From Chryseobacterium ureilyticum (GTDB lineage Bacteria > Bacteroidota > Bacteroidia > Flavobacteriales > Weeksellaceae): a DNA stretch of 64,000 nt. The stretch spans positions 1 to 64,000 of the forward strand of contig NZ_FTOL01000011.1 of the NCBI RefSeq assembly GCF_900156735.1, given 5' to 3'. How positions within the stretch are numbered: position 1 is the stretch's first letter; each line of letters opens with the position of its first letter. Positions 8,467 through 16,850 of the stretch are shown here, one piece after another. The position numbers and the translations under genes are program-made. The notes beneath the pieces are model-generated. The model saw only the letters and a list, made by a program, of their open reading frames with translations, was not told where the DNA came from and did not search any database.

Positions 8467-8478
8467 AATAATAGTGTG

Positions 8479-8486
8479 CAAAAGTA
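8479..8486 (-). promoter_or_regulatory. -7 box of the rpmI-rplT promoter
   Basis: On the minus strand this reads TACTTTTG, a perfect match to the Bacteroidota TAnnTTTG. The leader to the rpmI start would be about 70 nt. I see no well-spaced TTTG -33 box. Confidence 0.6.
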
Positions 8487-8497
8487 CGAAAAAAATA

Positions 8498-10267
8498 TCA
8501 ATCTTTCCTTTCTAAAACAAGACTTTCTAAAAATATCTTACTTTTTGGGGAGATTATAATGGTTAACTCGCCGTTTTTGTAAGCAATATCAGTATCAAAA
8601 TCTAAATTTTTACCTGTTGTTTTTACTATAAACCAGTTTCCTTGAGGAATATTATGAAGAGATAGAGTGTATTTTTTTCCTTTATCCATCTCTTTTAAAA
8701 GTTTATTTTCCGAAAATATACTTACATCTTTCGAAGAAGAATCGAAAAGAAATGCAGGAATTGACAGGTTTTTTCCGTTTTGTTGAACTCCTGTATTCTT
8801 ACCATATTTATTAAAGAATAAAGTATACTCCTGATCTTTTTCCTTTGTTTTCACTTTAACATAGTCATTGTTAAAAGTCTTATTAATCTTCAATTGTTCC
8901 CCTATATTAAAGTTAAGCTCACCACCAATATGAAAAATGATAATATCCGGATTTCGTTTTATGACATAGTTGGCATCACCCAATTCATGGGCTAAAGCTC
9001 CGTTTCCAAAGTTTTTAGGTGGATGTCTTGGAATATAATAATCATTCAACCCAAGCATGTCCAAAGTAGGTAGTTCAGAAGCATAAGGGATACATCCTGC
9101 TGCGGTTACCGCAATCAGGGTTTGATTGGGAAATGCTTTCTTTAGTATTTCTCCAAGACTCATTCCTCTGAACTCCCATCTTTCGTCAATGGCGCGGTCA
9201 TTATCAGGTATTTTAGATTGAATCAAAGCGTTGACAACCAATAGGAAAATGAAAGCAATACTTACTTTTTTTGATTCCAGATTGATTTTTTGAATATAAG
9301 ATAGTCCGAAAATAATAGAGAAAACAAATGTAATCAATACAACATAATAATGTCGGAAGGCAGGGAAAATATCACCGCCAACCATAGTTACATAGCCCAC
9401 CCATGCAGCAGTAATCAATAATAAATAATATCCGAAAGGGTGTTTTTTTCTCACAAGGAAATAAAGGGAAGCCAATCCCAATCCTGATAATAGAAAAGTT
9501 CCAAAGAAAGCCTTGAAATTATAAAAACCACCTCTCAGAATATGATGGAAAGTCACTTTTACCTTTACCAAAGCTGTATTAGGAACCAATTCTCCATAAA
9601 AACTATAACGGAATGCAAGCTGTCCCAATAAAAATAGGGCAGGAATGATAGCTGTCGCTAAACCTATTGTAATCAATTGTTTTCTGTTTTTTCCAAAACT
9701 CAACAGCAAAAATCCGGATGTTAAGATCGTAAACAAGAATCCATCAGGTCTGGTAAGGGCTAAAAGTCCAAGCCATAAGGACAAAAGATAAATTGTTTTA
9801 AAGCTTTTATCATTGATGATTTTAGATACTTCAATAACTATCAAGGTAAGCAAAAAAGCATATAAAGGCTGTTCAAGACCACCGATTGCCCAAATTGGAA
9901 AACATGGAGTAGTTACCAATAAGGCTACTCCAAGAAAAACATATTCCTTTTTTATATCTTTATCTTTAAAATAATAAAGAATACTTCCCAAAGTTCCCAG
10001 AGAACAAAAAATACCCAAAATTCTTGCGGCAAGAATGAGATCCATTCCTAATTTCCCTAACGCTGAAACTCCCAAAACCCAAAGTAGATTAGAATAACCT
10101 TCCACAGGATGACCGTCGTTCCAGGTAAGACCTTTTCCTTCTATAAAACGTTGCGCGTAACGAAGTGATATTAAGCTGTCATCGGAAAAAAAAGGAAAGT
10201 AATAATAACATCCAAGACAAAAAATGATGGCTGCAAGTAAAAAAAAGGATAAATATCCTAATCTCAT
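8498..10267 (-). CDS. Polytopic membrane glycosyltransferase-like protein (GT-C type, AftB-like)
   Basis: 589 residues from the ATG at 10267. A longer frame to 10354 is rejected because it runs into the terminator of the upstream gene. About ten hydrophobic segments fill residues 1-390, and a soluble domain follows. The first periplasmic loop has DD (Asp29-Asp30) in FFSDDSLISLRYAQ, then GKGLTWNDGHPVEGYSNLLW. That signature occurs in GT-C polyprenyl-phosphate-dependent transferases such as mycobacterial AftB. It should move a sugar from a lipid carrier onto an envelope acceptor; neither is known. It ends about 95 bp before rpmI. Confidence 0.65.
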   Translation of the reverse strand: MRLGYLSFFLLAAIIFCLGCYYYFPFFSDDSLISLRYAQRFIEGKGLTWNDGHPVEGYSNLLWVLGVSALGKLGMDLILAARILGIFCSLGTLGSILYYFKDKDIKKEYVFLGVALLVTTPCFPIWAIGGLEQPLYAFLLTLIVIEVSKIINDKSFKTIYLLSLWLGLLALTRPDGFLFTILTSGFLLLSFGKNRKQLITIGLATAIIPALFLLGQLAFRYSFYGELVPNTALVKVKVTFHHILRGGFYNFKAFFGTFLLSGLGLASLYFLVRKKHPFGYYLLLITAAWVGYVTMVGGDIFPAFRHYYVVLITFVFSIIFGLSYIQKINLESKKVSIAFIFLLVVNALIQSKIPDNDRAIDERWEFRGMSLGEILKKAFPNQTLIAVTAAGCIPYASELPTLDMLGLNDYYIPRHPPKNFGNGALAHELGDANYVIKRNPDIIIFHIGGELNFNIGEQLKINKTFNNDYVKVKTKEKDQEYTLFFNKYGKNTGVQQNGKNLSIPAFLFDSSSKDVSIFSENKLLKEMDKGKKYTLSLHNIPQGNWFIVKTTGKNLDFDTDIAYKNGELTIIISPKSKIFLESLVLERKD

Positions 10268-10333
10268 GGTTAATATATATTTATACTGAGGCTTCCTAAG
10301 CTTTTTAGGAATAACAGATGCAAAATAACGAAA

Positions 10334-10368
10334 ATAAAAAAAGCTACAGACCATTTTATCCGTAGCTT
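10334..10368 (-). terminator. Terminator of the alpha/beta hydrolase gene
   Basis: AAGCTAC (10341-10347) pairs with GTAGCTT (10362-10368), with a long A run before it on the plus strand that is the U tract for minus-strand transcription. Its position supports the 10267 start of the following membrane protein. Confidence 0.7.
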
Positions 10369-10389
10369 TTCTTTATATCTGTAAAGAAT

Positions 10390-11211
10390 TTATGACTTAA
10401 TAAACTCTAAAAGATCTCTGTTTATCGTTTCTGCTTCTGTAGTTGGCATACCGTGTGGAAAGCCTGGGTAAGAAATCAATTTTCCGTTTTTAAGTAGAGT
10501 AGCAGCTACTTTACCTGTCGTTTCAAAAGGGACAATCTGATCATCTTCACCGTGCATCACCAATACCGGAACATCCACGCTCTTAAGATCTTCGGTGAAA
10601 TCTGTTTCAGAGAAAGCTTTCACACAATCATAATGCGCTTTTATGGAACCGTTCATTCCCTGTCGCCACCAGTTTCTCTGAATTCCTTCAGACACTTTTG
10701 CCCCATCTCTGTTATATCCGTAAAAAGGGAAGGTGATGTCAATAAAAAACTGCTGTCTGTTGTTAGCCGTATTATTTCTGATATCATCAAAAACAGAAAT
10801 AGGAACTCCATTTGGGTTATTCTCGTTCTGAACCATGATAGGAGTTACCGCGCTTACCAATACAGCTTTAGCAACTCTTCCTTTACCATGTTTAGCAACA
10901 TATCTTATCACTTCACCACCACCAGTGGAATGTCCGACATGGATAACATCTTTTAAATCCAAAGCGGCTACAATCTCAGCAACATCGGAAGCATAAGTAT
11001 CCATATCATGTCCGTAAGGGGTCTGTTCAGATCTTCCGTGACCTCTTCTGTCATGGGCAATCACCCTATATCCCTTTTCCAAAAAGAAAAACATCTGAGC
11101 ATCCCAATCATCGCTTGATAATGGCCATCCATGATGGAAAAATATAGTTTGACCTTTTCCCCAGTCTTTATAATAAATTTCTGTTCCGTCTTTTAATGTA
11201 AGTTTGCTCAT
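10390..11211 (-). CDS. Alpha/beta hydrolase, non-heme chloroperoxidase/arylesterase type
   Basis: 273 residues, cytosolic, single alpha/beta hydrolase domain. The triad is visible: Ser95 in GHSTGGG, Asp223 or Asp224 in GEDDQIVP, and His253 in PGFPHGMPT. The oxyanion region is FFHHGWPLSSDDW. This matches the cofactor-free haloperoxidase/esterase group, which is about 275 residues long. The physiological substrate cannot be read from sequence. It is a single gene with its own terminator. Confidence 0.85.
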   Translation of the reverse strand: MSKLTLKDGTEIYYKDWGKGQTIFFHHGWPLSSDDWDAQMFFFLEKGYRVIAHDRRGHGRSEQTPYGHDMDTYASDVAEIVAALDLKDVIHVGHSTGGGEVIRYVAKHGKGRVAKAVLVSAVTPIMVQNENNPNGVPISVFDDIRNNTANNRQQFFIDITFPFYGYNRDGAKVSEGIQRNWWRQGMNGSIKAHYDCVKAFSETDFTEDLKSVDVPVLVMHGEDDQIVPFETTGKVAATLLKNGKLISYPGFPHGMPTTEAETINRDLLEFIKS

Positions 11212-11520
11212 AGGTTCTTTTTTTATGATTAATAAAATAGTTTGTTTGATCTTTTTATATTCACAAATCTAGATGGAAAATCTTCCCTATCCGTTGATCT
11301 AAGATAATATAATTGATTAAGTTGTAAAAGAAACGAGAGATACATTAACGATAATTTAACAGCAGAATTTAAAATATAACAATTTATAATACAATGGTTT
11401 GGGAAGGTATTAAGAAGTTGTAAAAGTTGTCAACCATATAAAATATGGCTGATAGTGGGGATTGTTTCAAGTACTGTATCTCTTTAATATTGCTTAATAA
11501 GACGAATAGAATTTTGAAGT
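11212..11520. other. Divergent intergenic region
   Basis: About 310 bp between the hydrolase and a divergent lipoprotein gene. It should hold both promoters. A small palindrome CCATAT-AAA-ATATGG lies near 11434. I saw no ORF or strong -7 box. Confidence 0.4.
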
Positions 11521-13005
11521 ATGAAAATAATAGCATTCAGTATTTTATGTGTGTTGACCTCAATTACAGCCTGCACACAGGAAAAAAAAGATAATTCTCC
11601 ATGGATTCCTTCAAAAGCAAAGACAATCTATACAGTTCCGTTTTTAACGAAGCAAAATGATTTTATATATGTAGATAAAACCAGTTTGAAACCTGTTAAT
11701 AATCAGAAATTCCGAAACGCTTTTGTATTAACTCCTACAGGTTTTGCAGTAGTTGAAAATGATAAAAATGAATATGCTGTTATAGACGAAACAGGAAAAG
11801 TAGTATTAGATTTTTCTGCAAGCCCAATCAGCTTGGATGTGATCAATGGACTTACATTCTATAAAAAAGATATTGAATATGAAAAGAAAATGCCTGTATG
11901 GAAATGGGATTGGAATATTTTAGGAGGTGATGTTAAGAAAGAACAGACTTATCATAAATTTGAGATTGGCGTATTAGAAACCAAACAGGTTTTACTTCAA
12001 AAAGAGGTTCCTTATCTGGAGGACAATTATTCTCTGAATTTTGTTTCGGTAGATGAAAACCATATTTTTTGGAACGGAACACTTTACCTAATCAAAAAAG
12101 GACATTTAAGCAAAATAGAAAACAACATTGCTGAATTATTGGAAAACAAGCGTTATATTAAAGCTTTAGGAAACTCTTTTTCAATCTATGGTTTGGATCA
12201 AAAAAAAGCTGTTTATAACGGTTTAAAAGGCACAGAAACACTTTCGATCAAGTTTGGGAATGAAGATATTGTTTTGAAAGAAATCAATAAAGAACGTTAT
12301 GAGCCGGAAGTTCCTAAGCTTTTAACAGATACCAACACCAATGATATTTATCCTTTTCCGCAATATGAAAAGGTATTTCCAAAAGAGATAACAAAGGCAA
12401 CTACTGCTCAGATTGATTTCATTAAAAAGACATCACTTGTATATTCTATAACCAATTCACCTTACTTTTTACTTGGTGTTTTTAATTATGATCATGAGGT
12501 ATGGGCGTTCGATTGGCTTTATATTGATACAAAAGGAAATGTTACAGATTCTATTGATAAGTATAATTTTAAGGTTTTGGATCAGATTGGAAATATCGTC
12601 TGGCCTGATCGAAAAATGATTATGCCTACTCAATTTGTAGATAAAAGCTGGAAGTTCGGAAAGATTACTTCTTATAGTGACATGAATGATCTGTATATTA
12701 TTCCTATTGAAGATAAAAACCAATTGAGAACGAAGGGATTGTGGAATAGTGATAAGAATGTATGGGAAATCAAACCTGAATATTATACCATTTCAGTGTT
12801 GGATACAGAAAAGCAGATTTACTCGCTTCAAAAAGAGAAAGACGGCTTGTACACATTGTATGATAATAAGAATAAAAAAAGTATTGGTTCTAAGGCTTAT
12901 ACCTCTGTTAATTCCGATGGTTTAGTCAATATTAAGCAGAATTCTGGTGAAAATATATACTATTATATCGATATTTACTCCGGAAAAGAATATAAAGAGA
13001 ATTAA
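11521..13005 (+). CDS. Hypothetical lipoprotein, WG-repeat-like
   Basis: 494 residues with a lipoprotein signal (MKIIAFSILCVLTSITAC, Cys18). The mature part is rich in short beta segments such as NEYAVIDETGKVVLDF and LYTLYDNKNKKSIG, which recall WG-containing or beta-propeller-like repeats. I recognise no enzyme motif. It begins a run of co-oriented small genes reaching to 16693. Envelope location is likely; function unknown. Confidence 0.6.
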   Translation: MKIIAFSILCVLTSITACTQEKKDNSPWIPSKAKTIYTVPFLTKQNDFIYVDKTSLKPVNNQKFRNAFVLTPTGFAVVENDKNEYAVIDETGKVVLDFSASPISLDVINGLTFYKKDIEYEKKMPVWKWDWNILGGDVKKEQTYHKFEIGVLETKQVLLQKEVPYLEDNYSLNFVSVDENHIFWNGTLYLIKKGHLSKIENNIAELLENKRYIKALGNSFSIYGLDQKKAVYNGLKGTETLSIKFGNEDIVLKEINKERYEPEVPKLLTDTNTNDIYPFPQYEKVFPKEITKATTAQIDFIKKTSLVYSITNSPYFLLGVFNYDHEVWAFDWLYIDTKGNVTDSIDKYNFKVLDQIGNIVWPDRKMIMPTQFVDKSWKFGKITSYSDMNDLYIIPIEDKNQLRTKGLWNSDKNVWEIKPEYYTISVLDTEKQIYSLQKEKDGLYTLYDNKNKKSIGSKAYTSVNSDGLVNIKQNSGENIYYYIDIYSGKEYKEN

Positions 13006-13030
13006 AAACAACTTCAAAATACTATAAATT

Positions 13031-13663
13031 ATGACTTTCAGAAAATTATTACCTGTTCTTGCCTGTGCCGTAAGTCTTTCATCTTTTGCGCAAATGAGAA
13101 CGGGAGTATATTTTTCTTCAGATAAAAAATACAGCGAAATTATTGAAGATATTGGAAATCCATTACAGGGAAAGCCCGTGATGATCGTACAGACGTTTGT
13201 TCCTAATCATGGAAGTTATGTCTGGTATCTGAACGAAAGCAAAGCTAAAAATGAAGGCTATTTAGACAATAAGCCAAAAGATCTGCATTCAGGTATTTTT
13301 CTGGAAGATCACGGTGGATTAATTCAGCAAATCACTTTTAAAGACTTTGCAAAAGGTCTGTCACAACCTAAATATCTGATTAATTTCTGTGAGATTGGAG
13401 ATGCCAACAACGATGGTTTTCCCGAGTTTTATCTTACTTATTTTGAAGAATCAGACGGGTTAGATGCTAAACCTTTAAAGGTAATCGTATACACAAGTAT
13501 GAGTAAAAAAGAATTCTCGAAATCTAAAATTACCGGCTGGATTCCTTTTCAGGAAGAAGATCAATACCGTGAAGAAAAAGATGAAAATTTCAAATTATTA
13601 CCCAATGCAATAAGAATGAAAGCAGAAAAGATCTTAAAGGCTGCTAAAAAAGGACTAAACTAA
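13031..13663 (+). CDS. Hypothetical secreted protein with FG-GAP-like calcium motif
   Basis: 210 residues with a Sec signal peptide (MTFRKLLPVLACAVSLSSFAQ). The central segment GDANNDGFPEFYLTYFEE has the Asp-rich loop of FG-GAP/VCBS-type repeats (DxNxDGxxE), a common calcium-binding loop. It lies 25 bp after the lipoprotein gene and is probably co-transcribed with it. Function unknown. Confidence 0.6.
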   Translation: MTFRKLLPVLACAVSLSSFAQMRTGVYFSSDKKYSEIIEDIGNPLQGKPVMIVQTFVPNHGSYVWYLNESKAKNEGYLDNKPKDLHSGIFLEDHGGLIQQITFKDFAKGLSQPKYLINFCEIGDANNDGFPEFYLTYFEESDGLDAKPLKVIVYTSMSKKEFSKSKITGWIPFQEEDQYREEKDENFKLLPNAIRMKAEKILKAAKKGLN

Positions 13664-13758
13664 AATGTTTTTATCATTATTAAAAAGCATAAAAACCACT
13701 ATTATCAGGGATATTTTCATGAGAAACCTTTCGTTATCTTTAATTTAAAAATAAGGTA

Positions 13759-14283
13759 GTGAAAGATTTCATGATTTTAACTTCATTCTTAACTCTGTTT
13801 GGTTGCAAAACTGATGCTCAGAAATTACAGGTATCTACCATTTATACGGAACCGACTAAGGTTACAAGAGAAGTTCCGGGAACAGATTCCACACATACTT
13901 TCACAACGAGAACGGAAATTACGGAACGTCTTGATTCCAGAATTTTTATGCGGTCTAAAAATGCGGAGAACTTGAAATTTAGAATCCAGGGAAATATCAG
14001 CTCTGGTGGGCATACTATTCATCAAATTAGAAAAATTCGTTTTGAAAAAGGAGCACAAGTTGGGAATAGTGTAACATTAAGATATTATGTTGAAATAAAG
14101 AGAAAGCCTGGCAAAGAAAACGCAAATGTAACAGGGTATAATTATGTAAAAGATGAAAATTACAAAATACCGAAAGATGTTAAGATTATAAACGTTGAGC
14201 TGTACGAAGAACACATCAATACATCTGAGGTAAAACCCAAGCTTATTGCTCAGCAAACCTTTAATTTCTTTGCGAAAATCTAA
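13759..14283 (+). CDS. Hypothetical lipoprotein
   Basis: 174 residues from a GTG at 13759, preceded by AAGGT. An ATG at 13771 is the alternative, but it would remove the only positive charge before the hydrophobic stretch. The signal MKDFMILTSFLTLFGC has a lipobox at Cys16. The mature part is beta-rich and charged. I recognise no family. Confidence 0.5.
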   Translation: MKDFMILTSFLTLFGCKTDAQKLQVSTIYTEPTKVTREVPGTDSTHTFTTRTEITERLDSRIFMRSKNAENLKFRIQGNISSGGHTIHQIRKIRFEKGAQVGNSVTLRYYVEIKRKPGKENANVTGYNYVKDENYKIPKDVKIINVELYEEHINTSEVKPKLIAQQTFNFFAKI

Positions 14284-14345
14284 CTGTTTTGAACCCTATC
14301 TGAGTGTTTAAAGTAGAGCCATCTAAAAAATTAAATTAGTAATCA

Positions 14346-15290
14346 ATGTCAAATGCTGATAAAGTAATAGAAGAAATTGGGTTTTATTTAGAAAAATCAA
14401 GTCTCAAAAAATCAAAAATTACCAAAGAAGAATTAATTGCGTTCATTGAAGAAAAATGGGCGGAAGCAGATGATGAAAAATACAATATTCATCAGGCAAG
14501 TATTTATATTGGAAGGATGACCAACGAATACATTTGGGTAAAAGATTTTGATAATATGATGCGCTGGCTGGCAGAAGACGAAAAACATACATCTTCTCAA
14601 AAACATGAGCCTTATATCATTAATTACTATAAAGGACAATGTTGTTTAGAGTGTGGAAATGAAGAAAAAGCCTTAGAGTTTTTCAATCTTTCGTATGCTG
14701 AAAATCCTGACTATATTTTTGAAAGAGCTCCTTTTTGCTATGAGTTTTTTAATAAGCATCTTGAAAATCCAAGAGATATAAACTTCAAAATAGAAGATGA
14801 CGAACCCGAAATAGATTTCTATATTCAATTAGAGTACTGGGAAAAATTCTTTGAAGAAGAAGGCGAACTTTGCTATAGCTTTTTAGATGAAGATAGTGAA
14901 ATCACTGAAAACGCGACACTTTTACAGGAAAACGGCATTGAATATCTGCAGGAGAATCAGGAGCAGATCTTACAAAACATGCTGGGGGAACTTTTAAAGA
15001 TTTATCCTGAATTACAAAAGGCTTATGGCTATGTAGGAGATTACAAAAAAGAATTCATGCCTGATCTAAAAACGATTAAAGGCTTTTCCGGTTTATTATC
15101 ACCAACGGTATTCTATGTGACATCAGTGGTGAAAGATGATTATCCATACATAGGTTTTAGCTTTAATTGTTCATGGGATAATGAGCATGATCTGGGTTTT
15201 ATGATCCATAAAGATCGAGTGGTTGAGATTGGCGATGCTGCTTTGGCTTTTGACATATATACTGCGGAAAATGATGCTCAGTTAAATTAG
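14346..15290 (+). CDS. Hypothetical cytosolic protein, TPR-like with C-terminal DUF6985-like domain
   Basis: 314 acidic residues without a signal. Residues ~1-130 are helical and include a TPR-like helix pair (GQCCLECGNEEKALEFFNLS). The C-terminal ~70 residues contain FSFNCSWDNEHDLGF and a following GD..LAF, which resembles the WDxEHxLG pattern I associate with DUF6985. Domains of this kind are often found in small gene clusters near polymorphic toxins. It is 5 bp upstream of the next gene, so co-expression is likely. Confidence 0.5.
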   Translation: MSNADKVIEEIGFYLEKSSLKKSKITKEELIAFIEEKWAEADDEKYNIHQASIYIGRMTNEYIWVKDFDNMMRWLAEDEKHTSSQKHEPYIINYYKGQCCLECGNEEKALEFFNLSYAENPDYIFERAPFCYEFFNKHLENPRDINFKIEDDEPEIDFYIQLEYWEKFFEEEGELCYSFLDEDSEITENATLLQENGIEYLQENQEQILQNMLGELLKIYPELQKAYGYVGDYKKEFMPDLKTIKGFSGLLSPTVFYVTSVVKDDYPYIGFSFNCSWDNEHDLGFMIHKDRVVEIGDAALAFDIYTAENDAQLN

Positions 15291-15295
15291 AATAT

Positions 15296-15676
15296 ATGAA
15301 GACAGAATTAGCAAACCCGCCTTCAAATGAACGTGACCGTGAATTGTGGATGCAGCATGGGGCAGGGTATATTATTTTCGAAAACATTAGGAAGTATGCC
15401 ATTGATAGACTGCCGGCAGAGATTGACGAAAACCTCCGTGAAGCTCATTTAAAAACTATCGACAATACTATTTATGGAATGATGATGCAAATGGACGGAA
15501 TTTTTGATCCTCTGGAAAATGAAAACTATCGCTTAGCATTACAAACCAATATTGTTTTATATAAAGATGAAGAAGTGATTGAAGAACTCAATACTCTTGA
15601 TGGTGATGGAATGTGCATGGGATTCCATGGATGGATGGAAAACGATTTTGGGAGTGATGAAATTGTAAATCATTAA
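15296..15676 (+). CDS. Hypothetical protein
   Basis: 126 acidic residues, no signal peptide or membrane segment. It starts 5 bp after the preceding stop, indicating translational coupling. The visible sequence is helical at the start (DRLPAEIDENLREAHLKTID) and ends with a GMCMGFHGWMENDFG segment. I recognise no domain. Function unknown. Confidence 0.55.
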   Translation: MKTELANPPSNERDRELWMQHGAGYIIFENIRKYAIDRLPAEIDENLREAHLKTIDNTIYGMMMQMDGIFDPLENENYRLALQTNIVLYKDEEVIEELNTLDGDGMCMGFHGWMENDFGSDEIVNH

Positions 15677-15699
15677 ATTAATATGTCTGATTTTAGAAC

Positions 15700-16206
15700 A
15701 TGCAAACACTTCTTATCAATTATCCGAAAGGCTTTTATCCAAAAACAACTATTGTATTTGATCCCAAACCATTGTATGAAAGTGAATTATTAATTCTCGA
15801 TTGGATTTTTCAGAGAACAAATGGGGAGGAAAGCTATGTTTATTATGAAGAAGATAATATAGACTATTGGTTTGAAGAAGATTGGAAAAAGAATATCAAC
15901 CGTGCTGAAACCTCAATTGAGCTATTCAATATAGCTTATTTTATAAATGAACCTGAACATGCAGATCTGATATTACAGCATCCGCTATGTGATAAAGGAA
16001 TTGCAGTGCTGGTATTCTGGCGATTGTATACCGAATGTTCTCTATATACAGATACAAACGACAAGCTGAAAGAAATTATTAATAATATCCTAAACAATAG
16101 GTATCCTGAAATATTAAGCTACAACCCTCAGTCTGATGAAAAAGTAGTTTACAAAAAGAAAAAAATCGCTTGGGAAATACCTGAAATATTCAGAAAACCT
16201 GTCTAA
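15700..16206 (+). CDS. DUF4274-like hypothetical protein
   Basis: 168 residues, cytosolic, acidic. The middle matches the DUF4274 pattern: IELFNIAYFINEPEHADLIL, then HPLCDKGIAVLVFWRLYTE. DUF4274 proteins have no established function. It is 23 bp downstream of the 126-residue protein and is part of the same run of small genes. Confidence 0.55.
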   Translation: MQTLLINYPKGFYPKTTIVFDPKPLYESELLILDWIFQRTNGEESYVYYEEDNIDYWFEEDWKKNINRAETSIELFNIAYFINEPEHADLILQHPLCDKGIAVLVFWRLYTECSLYTDTNDKLKEIINNILNNRYPEILSYNPQSDEKVVYKKKKIAWEIPEIFRKPV

Positions 16207-16237
16207 ATAATACAGCTATCTTTAATAAAATAACACT

Positions 16238-16693
16238 ATGAAAAGTAAGTTTGCTTTCTCGTTTTTAAGTGCCGTTTTGGTAACGGTTCTCAGTTGTAAA
16301 GATCCTGAAAGAAAAAAAACAAATTTCCCGAATACCCTGAAAAATACCCATTGGATTATTGAGGCTGGCGGATTAGTAAAGCCGGATGGAGCAAAAGACT
16401 ATTATCTTTCTAAGAGGATAGATACTGCATTTATTTTAAATTTCCATGCCATAGATTTTCTGGATGCTGAGAAATTCAAAAGTTATGATAGCTGGGAATG
16501 TGGAAATGATTGCTTTACAGAAGTACATGGAAAATATTATTTTACAGAAACCAATAGGATAGATATGGAGGTTGATAGCATTACCCATTGGGGAACTTGT
16601 GATGAGCCTAAACAAATTTTTAAACCTGCAAAAGAGATGTCATTTAATATTGCAAAAGATGGAAAGCAACTCAGGTTGGTAAGAAATAAATAG
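16238..16693 (+). CDS. Hypothetical lipoprotein
   Basis: 151 residues with a lipoprotein signal (MKSKFAFSFLSAVLVTVLSC, Cys20). The mature part has three more Cys (ECGNDC and THWGTC) that could form disulfides in the periplasm. It is the last gene of the 11521-16693 run. No family recognised. Confidence 0.6.
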   Translation: MKSKFAFSFLSAVLVTVLSCKDPERKKTNFPNTLKNTHWIIEAGGLVKPDGAKDYYLSKRIDTAFILNFHAIDFLDAEKFKSYDSWECGNDCFTEVHGKYYFTETNRIDMEVDSITHWGTCDEPKQIFKPAKEMSFNIAKDGKQLRLVRNK

Positions 16694-16804
16694 ACACAAG
16701 AAGGAAGATGTAAGAATAGAACTACTCGTGTAATTGATAATTAAAATCAATTTCCTGCCTCTTTCTTCAAGTTTCAAGCTTCAACGCATCAGAGGTATTT
16801 TTCC

Positions 16805-16812
16805 TATATTTA
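16805..16812 (+). promoter_or_regulatory. Possible -7 box for the histidine kinase gene
   Basis: TATATTTA differs from TAnnTTTG at the last base. It lies about 40 bp upstream of the TTG start I favour, and inside the longer reading frame, so it argues for the shorter protein. Confidence 0.35.
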
Positions 16813-16850
16813 CGCTCTTTAAGGTAATAAAATCCAATAGATATAAAGGT

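Noticed and set aside
10268..10354. N-terminal extension of the GT-C membrane protein
   Set aside because: It would overlap the terminator hairpin of the upstream hydrolase, and the shorter start gives a typical first membrane helix.
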